DNA of 64,000 nucleotides from Spirillospora albida (GTDB lineage Bacteria; Actinomycetota; Actinomycetes; Streptosporangiales; Streptosporangiaceae): NCBI RefSeq assembly GCF_000718255.1, contig NZ_JOFJ01000014.1, positions 62,001-126,000 of the forward strand, in the 5' to 3' direction. The notes under the pieces are model-generated. The model was not told the DNA's origin and made no database searches. It saw only the letters and a program-made list of their open reading frames with translations. Shown one piece after another: positions 41,478 to 48,835 of this stretch (positions are counted from its first letter, which is position 1; each line of letters starts with the position of its first letter). The position numbers were made by a program, and so were the translations under genes.

Positions 41478-42564
41478 TCAGGCGCGGTGGGCCGCCCGGC
41501 GCCCCCGCGCGGCCTGCTGCACGACCGAGAAGGTGAACACGGCGGCGGCCGCCGCGACCACGGCCAGCAGCGCCAGCCCGACGACGTAGGAGCCGTACGA
41601 GCCGTAGATCGCGCCCATCAGCAGCGGCGGCACGAACCCGCCGAGGCCGCCCGCGGCGCCGACGACGCCGGTGACCGCGCCCACCTTGTTGGCCGGGCTG
41701 AGCTGGGCGACCAGCGCGAACGTGGCGCCGCTGCCCGCCCCGAGCGCGGCGGCCATGGCGAGGAACGCGATGGTGCCGACCGGGAGCAGGGACGGGGCGA
41801 ACGCCTGGACGGTCGCGCCGACGGTGACCACGGCGAGCGCGAGGGTCAGCACCCGGACGGCGCCGATCCGGTCCGACAGCCAGCCGCCGAACGGGCGCAT
41901 CAGCACGGCGAGGAGGACGAAGCCCGCCATCCGGTTCGCGGCGTCCGCCTGGGAGAGGCCGTACTCGGTCTTGAGGTAGACCGGGAGGTAGACGGAAAAG
42001 GCGACGTACCCGCCGAACGCGACCGCGTAGAGGGCGGACGCCTGCCAGGTGACGGGCAGCCTGACGGTGGCGGCGAGCCGCTTGGACAGCGGCTCGGTGG
42101 GCGCGGTGCGTCCGGGCGCCTCCCGCAGGACGGCGTAGGCGAGGACGGCGTAGGCGGCGAGCAGGACGGCCGTCACCACGAACGGCGTCGCGGTGCCGCC
42201 GGAGTCGACGAGCCGGACGGTGGTGAGCGCGCTGATCGCGGTGCCGCCCATGCCCGCGCCGAACACGCCGACGGCCAGGCCGCGCCGCTCCGGCGGGAAC
42301 CAGCCGTTGACGAACGGGACGCCGACCGCGAACGCGGTTCCGGCGACGCCGAGGAAGAACCCGCCGACCAGCAGGGCCGCCAGCGACTCGTGGCCCCACA
42401 GCCCGAGATACAGCACCGGCAGGATGGTGATCGCCGAGATGACCGGGAACATCACGCGGCCGCCGAACCGGTCGGTGAGCGCCCCGACCGGGATGCGGCC
42501 GACCGAGCCGACCACGACGGGCACGGCGACCAGCAGCGCCTGCCACGCGGCGATCGGCGCCGTG
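41478..42564 (-). pseudogene. NarK/NasA nitrate-nitrite MFS transporter, N-terminally truncated
   Basis: The readable protein begins inside the second helix region at QALLVAVPVVVGSVGRIPVG and continues intact: ALTDRFGGRVMFPVISAIT, GWFPPERRGLAVGVFGAGMGGTAISAL, the second half with WLSDRIGAVRVLTLALA, and a normal C-terminus (FSVVQQAARGRRAAHRA). Family members have some 50-60 more residues with TM1 and the RxxxxQ-containing start. Upstream of about 42564 the frame has no homology and no ribosome site. The DosR-type boxes at 42637-42705 remain upstream. A 5' deletion is the best reading; expression from an internal GTG cannot be ruled out. Confidence 0.72.
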
Positions 42565-42636
42565 CCGGGGCGGCCCGTCCGATCGAGGTCCTGGCGGCCT
42601 GGGTCCAGGCTCGCGAAAGGGGCCGGAGGGGCGATA

Positions 42637-42705
42637 GGGACGTTCGGCCCTGCCCCCGGGACCGTTCGTCCGGGCCCCCGCGGCACCTGAGGGGCCGAAA
42701 GGCCC
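42637..42705. promoter_or_regulatory. DosR-type boxes between truncated NarK and DUF6544 gene
   Basis: GGGAC-GTTC-GGCCC (42637-42650, flanked A/T) and GGGCC-GAAA-GGCCC (42692-42705). A looser GGGAC-n5-GTCCG lies between them (42658-42671). In mycobacteria narK2 is DosR-controlled. Confidence 0.6.
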
Positions 42706-42762
42706 TCCGGCACGGGACCTCCGCCGCCGCGCCCGCTCCCGCAGGGGTGGTGTGCTGGGGGC

Positions 42763-43518
42763 ATGAGCACCTCGACCCCAGAGCGGCACGCCCGGGACGG
42801 CCTGTCCGTCCCGGGCGGGTGGCCCGGCCCGTTCGACCCGGCCCTCGCGGCGGACCTGCCCGCGCCGGCGCGGCGCTGGCTGACCCACGCGATCGCGCCG
42901 GGGACGCCGCTGTTCGGCGGGGTCAGGCTCGAAATGCACGGCCGGATCCGGATCGGGTCCTGGTGGCCGTTCACCGCGACCCAGGTGCTGCGGCCCGCGT
43001 CCGGGTTCGTGTGGGCGGCGAGGGCACGGGTCGCGCACCTGCCGGTGACGGGCTTCGACCGCTACGCGGCGGGCGAGGGCGAGATGCGGTGGCGGCTGCT
43101 GGGCACCGTCCCGGTCATGTCGGGCGGCGGCCCGGACATCACCCGCAGCGCGGCCGGGCGGCTGGCGGGCGAGCTGATGCTCGTCCCGGGCGCTGCGCTG
43201 TCCCCGTTCGTGACATGGGAGCCGCTCGACGACGAGCACGCCGTCGCGCGCGTCACCGTCGGCGCGTGGACCCACCGGGTGACGATCGGCGTCGCCCCGT
43301 CCGGCGCGCTGACCTCGGTGAGAATGCCGCGCTGGGGGAACCCTGACAGGGGCGGCGCGTTCCGCGAGCACGAGTTCGGTGCCGTGGTGCACCGGGAGGC
43401 GTCGTCGGGCGGGTTCACCATCCCGAGCATCGTGAGCGCGGGATGGTGGCCCTGCACGGAGCGGTGGGGCGAGGGCGAGTTCATCCGGTTCGTGGTGGAC
43501 GGGTTCGCGCACTTCTGA
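42763..43518 (+). CDS. DUF6544-family protein
   Basis: 251 residues that match the DUF6544 pattern as I know it: LPAPARRWLTHAIAPGTPLF, VRLEMHGRIRIGSWWPFTATQVLRP (block), GFVWAARARVAHLPVTGFDRY, GEMRWRLLGTVPVM, SAAGRLAGELMLVPGA and the C-terminal FTIPSIVSAGWWPCTERWGEGEFIRF. No catalytic residues are known for this family. It follows the DosR-type boxes at 42637-42705 and is followed 39 bp later by an alcohol dehydrogenase. Confidence 0.78.
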   Translation: MSTSTPERHARDGLSVPGGWPGPFDPALAADLPAPARRWLTHAIAPGTPLFGGVRLEMHGRIRIGSWWPFTATQVLRPASGFVWAARARVAHLPVTGFDRYAAGEGEMRWRLLGTVPVMSGGGPDITRSAAGRLAGELMLVPGAALSPFVTWEPLDDEHAVARVTVGAWTHRVTIGVAPSGALTSVRMPRWGNPDRGGAFREHEFGAVVHREASSGGFTIPSIVSAGWWPCTERWGEGEFIRFVVDGFAHF

Positions 43519-43557
43519 TCCATTGGAAGAGCACGACGACGACAGAGGGGAACGACG

Positions 43558-44610
43558 ATGCGAGCGCTGCGCCTGCTGAAGTGGAAGTCCGATCCCGAAC
43601 TGGTCGAGGTCCCCGATCCCGTGCCCGGCCCCGGCCAGGTGGTCGTGCGGGTGGGCGGCGCGGGCGCCTGCCACTCGGACCTCCACCTGATGCGCGACTT
43701 CGAGGACGGCCTGCTGCCGTGGGGGCCGCCGTTCACGCTCGGGCACGAGAACGCGGGCTGGGTGCACGCGCTCGGCACGGGCGTCACGGGCCTGGAGGAG
43801 GGGCAGCCGGTCGCGGTGTACGGACCGTGGGGCTGCGGCCGGTGCGTGCGCTGCCGGATCGGCATGGAGAACTACTGCGACGACCCGGGCAGCGCGCCGG
43901 CGCCGATGGGCGGCGGCGGGCTCGGCCTCGACGGCGGGATGGCGGAGCTGATGCTCGTCCCGGACGCGCGGTCGCTGCTGCCGCTCCCGGACGGCCTGGA
44001 GCCGGCCACGGCGGCGCCGCTGTCGGACGCCGGGCTCACCCCGTACCACGCCGTCCGCCGGTCGTGGCCGAAGCTGCCGCCGGGCTCGACCGCCGTGGTG
44101 ATCGGCGCCGGCGGGCTCGGGCACGTGGCGGTGCAGATCCTCAAGGCGACGACGGCCGCCCGGGTCATCGCCGTGGACCTCCGGCGGGAGGCGCTCGACC
44201 TCGCGGTGCGCAGCGGCGCCGACCTCGCCGTCGTGTCCGGCGAGGACACGGTGGCGGCCGTCCGGGAGGCGACCGGCGGGCTCGGCGCCGACGTCGTCCT
44301 CGACTTCGTCGGCAACGACGCGACGCTGGCCGCGGCGGTCGGCTGCGCCCGGGTGCTCGGCGACGTCACGATCGTGGGCATCGGCGGAGGCAGTCTGCCT
44401 GTGTCGTTCTTCTCGGTCCCCTACGAGGTCTCGCTGCAGACGACCTACTGGGGCACCCGGCCCGAGTTCGCCGAGGTCCTGGACCTGGCGGCGCGCGGCC
44501 TGATCCGGCCGGACGTCACCGAGTTCCCGCTCGACCGGGCGCAGGAGGCCTACCGGCTGATGGAGGCCGGAGAGCTCACCGGACGGGCGGTCGTCGTCCC
44601 GGGTCGCTGA
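43558..44610 (+). CDS. Zinc-dependent alcohol dehydrogenase (MDR family, AdhA-like)
   Basis: 350 residues with catalytic zinc ligands Cys (GACHSDLH) and His-Glu (GHENAGWV), structural zinc Cys set (CGRCVRCRIGMENYC) and Rossmann motif VVIGAGGLGHVAVQIL. It therefore interconverts an alcohol and aldehyde with NAD(P). ATG 43558 lies six bases after GGGGA. Likely co-transcribed with the DUF6544 gene behind DosR-type boxes, consistent with fermentative redox balancing. Confidence 0.92.
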   Translation: MRALRLLKWKSDPELVEVPDPVPGPGQVVVRVGGAGACHSDLHLMRDFEDGLLPWGPPFTLGHENAGWVHALGTGVTGLEEGQPVAVYGPWGCGRCVRCRIGMENYCDDPGSAPAPMGGGGLGLDGGMAELMLVPDARSLLPLPDGLEPATAAPLSDAGLTPYHAVRRSWPKLPPGSTAVVIGAGGLGHVAVQILKATTAARVIAVDLRREALDLAVRSGADLAVVSGEDTVAAVREATGGLGADVVLDFVGNDATLAAAVGCARVLGDVTIVGIGGGSLPVSFFSVPYEVSLQTTYWGTRPEFAEVLDLAARGLIRPDVTEFPLDRAQEAYRLMEAGELTGRAVVVPGR

Positions 44611-44787
44611 ACGGGCGCCGCCGCACCGCTCACCATGGCTACCCTTGCCTGATGCCCTTCCTGATGCCGTTCCTACCAGCTGTCCGCGGATTGCCCGGAT
44701 ACCGTCCGGCGGAGGGACGGGGCACATGTGGCCGACCGCGTGCCGTCCAGGCTCCGGCGCCCATGACGAGGAGACCAGGGATCCGTG

Positions 44788-47700
44788 ATGAGTGACACCC
44801 CGGGTACGTCCGTCGCGCGGGCGAACGGCGAGGTCGCGGAGGTGGAGCTGCGGCGGCTGCTGGCCGGGCTGACCGCCGTGCGCGACGGCGACTTCGGCAC
44901 GCGGCTGCCGGGCGACGACGCCGACGGGCTCCTCGGTGAGATCGCCGCGGTGTTCAACGGCATGGTCGACCAGCTCGCGCTGTTCACCTCGGAGGTCACC
45001 CGCGTCGCCCGCGAGGTCGGCACCGAGGGGCAGCTCGGCGGGCAGGCGCGGGTGCCGGGGGTCTCCGGCACGTGGGCCGACCTGACCGACTCGGTGAACG
45101 CGATGGCGGGCAACCTGACGACCCAGGTCCGCGACATCGCGCAGGTCGCCACCGCCGTCGCGCGCGGCGACCTGTCCCAGAAGATCACCGTGACGGCGCG
45201 GGGCGAGATCCTGGAGCTGAAGAACACCGTCAACACGATGGTCGACCAGCTGTCGTCGTTCGCCGACGAGGTCACCCGCGTCGCCCGCGAGGTCGGCAGC
45301 GAGGGCCGGCTCGGCGGGCAGGCGGACGTGAAGGGCGTGTCGGGCACCTGGCGCGACCTCACCGACTCGGTGAACTTCATGGCCGGGAACCTGACCGGCC
45401 AGGTCCGGTCGATCGCGCAGGTCGCCACCGCCGTCGCGCGCGGCGACCTGTCCCAGAAGATCACGGTGGACGCGCGGGGCGAGATCCTGGAGCTGAAGAC
45501 CACGATCAACACGATGGTCGACCAGCTGTCGTCGTTCGCCGACGAGGTCACCCGCGTCGCCCGCGAGGTGGGCACCGAGGGCAACCTCGGCGGGCAGGCG
45601 ACCGTCCGGGGCGTCAGCGGCACCTGGAAGGACCTCACCGACAACGTCAACGTGATGGCGTCCAACCTGACCGGCCAGGTCCGGTCGATCGCGCAGGTCG
45701 CCACCGCCGTCGCGCGCGGCGACCTGTCCCAGAAGATCACGGTCGAGGCGAAGGGCGAGGTCGCGGCGCTGGCGCAGACCATCAACACGATGGTCGACAC
45801 GCTGTCCGCGTTCGCCGGGGAGGTCACCCGCGTCGCCCGCGAGGTCGGCACCGAGGGGCAGCTCGGCGGGCAGGCGCAGGTCCCCAACGTCGCCGGGACG
45901 TGGAAGGACCTCACCGACAACGTCAACTCGATGGCGAACAACCTGACCAACCAGGTCCGCAACATCGCCCAGGTCACCACGGCGGTCGCCGAGGGCGACC
46001 TGACGAAGAAGATCGACGTGGACGCGCGCGGCGAGATCCTCGCGCTGAAGACCACGATCAACACGATGGTCGACCAGCTGTCGGCGTTCGCCGCCGAGGT
46101 CACCCGCGTCGCCCGCGAGGTCGGCAGCGAGGGCCGGCTCGGCGGGCAGGCCGAGGTCGAGGGCGTGTCGGGCACCTGGAAGCGGCTGACGGAGAACGTC
46201 AACGAACTGGCCGGGAACCTGACCCGGCAGGTCCGCGCGATCGCCGAGGTGACGAGCGCCGTGACCTCCGGCGACCTGACCCGGTCGATCACGGTGGACG
46301 CGTCCGGCGAGGTCGCCGAGCTCAAGGACAACATCAACCTGATGGTGCAGTCGCTCCGCGAGACGACCCGCGCCAACCAGGAGCAGGACTGGCTGAAGAC
46401 CAACCTGGCGCGGATCTCCGGGCTCATGCAGGGCCACCGCGATCTGGCCGTGGTCGCCGAGCTGATCATGGACGAGCTGACCCCGCTGGTGTCGGCCCAG
46501 TACGGCGCGTTCTACCTCGCGGAGGAGAGCGGGGAGCTGCACCTCATCGGGTCCTACGGCTACCCGGAGGACGGCGACCCGTCCGTCCCGGCGCGCCCCA
46601 CGCGGTTCCGGGCGGGGCGGTCGCTGGTCGGGCAGGCCGCGCGCAGCCGGCAGACGATCGTGGTGGAGGAGGTGCCCGCCGGGTACCTGACCATCTCGTC
46701 CGGGCTCGGCTCGAGCGACCCCGCCAGCGTGATCGTCCTGCCGGTCGTGGTGGAGGACCAGGTCCTCGGCGTGATCGAGCTGGCGTCGCTCGGCACGCTC
46801 GGCCCCGTCCAGCGGGACCTGCTGGAGCAGCTGCGGGAGAACCTCGGCGTCAACGTCAACACCATCATCGCCAACGCCCGCACCGACGAGCTGCTCGCCG
46901 AGTCGCAGCGGCTCGCGGGCGAGCTGCAGGCCCGCTCGGAGGAGCTGCAGGCCCGGCAGGACGAGCTGCAGAGCTCCAACGCCGAGCTGGAGGAGAAGGC
47001 CGCTCTGCTCGTCACCCAGAACCGCGACATCGAGACCAAGAACCTGGAGATCGAGCAGGCCCGGCAGGAGCTGGAGGCGCGGGCGCAGCAGCTGGCGCTG
47101 GCGTCCAAGTACAAGAGCGAGTTCCTCGCCAACATGAGCCACGAGCTTCGGACGCCGCTGAACTCGCTGCTGATCCTCGCGCAGCTGCTGGCGCAGAACC
47201 CGACCCGCAACCTCACCCCCAAGCAGGTCGAGTACGCGGGCATCATCCACTCCGCCGGGTCGGACCTGCTGCAGCTCATCAACGACATCCTCGACCTGTC
47301 CAAGGTCGAGGCCGGCAAGATGAACCTCACCCCCGAGCAGGTCCCGCTGCGGCACCTGGTCGAGTACGTCGAGGCGACGTTCCGGCCGCTGACCACGCAG
47401 AAGAGCCTGGACTTCCGGGTCACCATCGCGCCCGGCGTTCCCGACCAGGTCCTGACCGACGGGTCGCGGCTGCGGCAGGTGCTGCGGAACCTGCTGTCGA
47501 ACGCGGTCAAGTTCACCGACGCCGGCGGGGTCGAGCTGCGGATCGAGCCCGCCGACGCGGCGGAGCTGCCCGCCGCGATGCGGGCGCACGGCCGGGCGCT
47601 GGCGCTGCGGGTGATCGACACCGGTATCGGCATCCCGGAGCACCAGCTCGAATCGATCTTCGGGGCGTTCCAGCAGGCCGACGGCACCTCCAGCCGCAAG

Positions 47701-48834
47701 TACGGCGGCACCGGGCTCGGCCTGTCGATCAGCCGGGAGCTCGCGTACCTGCTGGGCGGGGTGATCATCGCGGACAGCGCGCCCGGCCGCGGCAGCACGT
47801 TCACGTTCTTCCTGCCCGTCGCCCGGCCCGACTTCCAGGGCCGGCCCGGCGGCCAGGAGGCCATCGAGGTCCAGGGCGGCGTCGCGGACCGGGAGGAGCG
47901 CGCCGTCCCGGCCGCGTACGCCGGGCCGCCGCGCGTGGACGGCGCCGCGGACCCCGGCGCCGGGCCGGGCGCGGCGCCGCGCCCGCGCCGGCTGCTGGTG
48001 ATCGAGGAACGGCAGGGCGGGCTGCTGTCGCTGGTGGCGGAGAGCGCCGTCGGCGCCGGCGGGCACGCGCCTCCGGACGGCGGCGTCCAGATCATCAGCG
48101 CGGTCGGGGCCGAGGAGGCCGCCGCCGCGCTGGCCGCCGAGCCCTGCCACTGCGTCGTCCTGCAGCTCGACATGGCGGACGGCGCCGCGCTGACGCTGCT
48201 GGCGGCCATGGACGGCGACCCGGCCCTGCGCGGCTTCCCCGTCCTCGCGCACAACGGGCGCCGGCTGGACGGCGAGCAGGAGCGGCGGCTCCAGGAGTTC
48301 GCCCGGCGGCAGCCGCTGGAACTGCTGCAGAGCCTGGACGAGCTGCGCGAGCGCATCACCCTGTACCTCGCGGCAGAGCAGCCCGGCGACGTCCCGCCGC
48401 TGGTCCGGGACGGCGGCACGGGCGAGCAGCCCACGCCCGACATCGACACGTCGCTGGCCGGGCGCACCGCCCTGATCGTGGACGACGACTCCCGCAACGT
48501 GTTCGCGCTCACCGGCATCCTGGAGCTGCACGGGGTCCGGGTGCTGCACGCCGACAACGGGCGCAAGGGCATCGAGGCGCTCGCGGCCCACCCCGAGATC
48601 GATGTCATCCTTATGGACGTGATGATGCCGGAGATGGACGGCTACGCCGCGACCGCCGCGATCCGGGCGATGCCCGCGCACACCGACCTGCCGATCATCA
48701 TGGTGACGGCGAAGGCGATGCCCGGCGACCAGGAGAAGAGCCTCGCGTCCGGCGCGAACGACTACATCACCAAGCCGCTCGACGCCGACGACATGATCGC
48801 CTGCATCCGCCGCTGCCTCGAGCCCGGCCACTGA
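44788..48834 (+). CDS. HAMP-array hybrid histidine kinase (group III-like), soluble
   Basis: 1348 residues and no TM segment. Residues 1-530 are a ladder of HAMP domains repeating every 92 residues (motifs VTRVAREVGTEGQLGGQA, GVSGTWKDLTDNVN, IAQVATAVARGDLSQKITV). A GAF domain follows (about 551-697), a long coiled coil, HisKA with H785 in MSHELRTPLN, HATPase (NLLSNAVKF, GGTGLGLSISRELA), a degenerate receiver (about 1060-1190, no clear phospho-Asp) and a true receiver with D1277 (VILMDVMMPEMDG). Such HAMP arrays sense osmotic or turgor state in fungal Nik1. ATG 44788 follows AGGG. The stop is one base from the next gene. Confidence 0.93.
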   Translation: MSDTPGTSVARANGEVAEVELRRLLAGLTAVRDGDFGTRLPGDDADGLLGEIAAVFNGMVDQLALFTSEVTRVAREVGTEGQLGGQARVPGVSGTWADLTDSVNAMAGNLTTQVRDIAQVATAVARGDLSQKITVTARGEILELKNTVNTMVDQLSSFADEVTRVAREVGSEGRLGGQADVKGVSGTWRDLTDSVNFMAGNLTGQVRSIAQVATAVARGDLSQKITVDARGEILELKTTINTMVDQLSSFADEVTRVAREVGTEGNLGGQATVRGVSGTWKDLTDNVNVMASNLTGQVRSIAQVATAVARGDLSQKITVEAKGEVAALAQTINTMVDTLSAFAGEVTRVAREVGTEGQLGGQAQVPNVAGTWKDLTDNVNSMANNLTNQVRNIAQVTTAVAEGDLTKKIDVDARGEILALKTTINTMVDQLSAFAAEVTRVAREVGSEGRLGGQAEVEGVSGTWKRLTENVNELAGNLTRQVRAIAEVTSAVTSGDLTRSITVDASGEVAELKDNINLMVQSLRETTRANQEQDWLKTNLARISGLMQGHRDLAVVAELIMDELTPLVSAQYGAFYLAEESGELHLIGSYGYPEDGDPSVPARPTRFRAGRSLVGQAARSRQTIVVEEVPAGYLTISSGLGSSDPASVIVLPVVVEDQVLGVIELASLGTLGPVQRDLLEQLRENLGVNVNTIIANARTDELLAESQRLAGELQARSEELQARQDELQSSNAELEEKAALLVTQNRDIETKNLEIEQARQELEARAQQLALASKYKSEFLANMSHELRTPLNSLLILAQLLAQNPTRNLTPKQVEYAGIIHSAGSDLLQLINDILDLSKVEAGKMNLTPEQVPLRHLVEYVEATFRPLTTQKSLDFRVTIAPGVPDQVLTDGSRLRQVLRNLLSNAVKFTDAGGVELRIEPADAAELPAAMRAHGRALALRVIDTGIGIPEHQLESIFGAFQQADGTSSRKYGGTGLGLSISRELAYLLGGVIIADSAPGRGSTFTFFLPVARPDFQGRPGGQEAIEVQGGVADREERAVPAAYAGPPRVDGAADPGAGPGAAPRPRRLLVIEERQGGLLSLVAESAVGAGGHAPPDGGVQIISAVGAEEAAAALAAEPCHCVVLQLDMADGAALTLLAAMDGDPALRGFPVLAHNGRRLDGEQERRLQEFARRQPLELLQSLDELRERITLYLAAEQPGDVPPLVRDGGTGEQPTPDIDTSLAGRTALIVDDDSRNVFALTGILELHGVRVLHADNGRKGIEALAAHPEIDVILMDVMMPEMDGYAATAAIRAMPAHTDLPIIMVTAKAMPGDQEKSLASGANDYITKPLDADDMIACIRRCLEPGH
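44980..46350 (+). repeat. Five-copy 276-bp HAMP-coding repeat
   Basis: The GAGGTCACCCGCGTCGCCCG core recurs at 44992, 45268, 45544, 45820 and 46096, exactly 276 bp apart. DNA identity between units is high, including silent positions, so copies may be homogenised by recombination. Confidence 0.9.
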
Positions 48835-48835
48835 C

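Noticed and set aside
42565..42974. An intact NarK N-terminus continuing in the same open frame upstream.
   Set aside because: The frame is open but reads Pro/Gly/Arg-rich sequence that overlaps the DosR-type boxes and the DUF6544 gene; no TM1-like segment is present.
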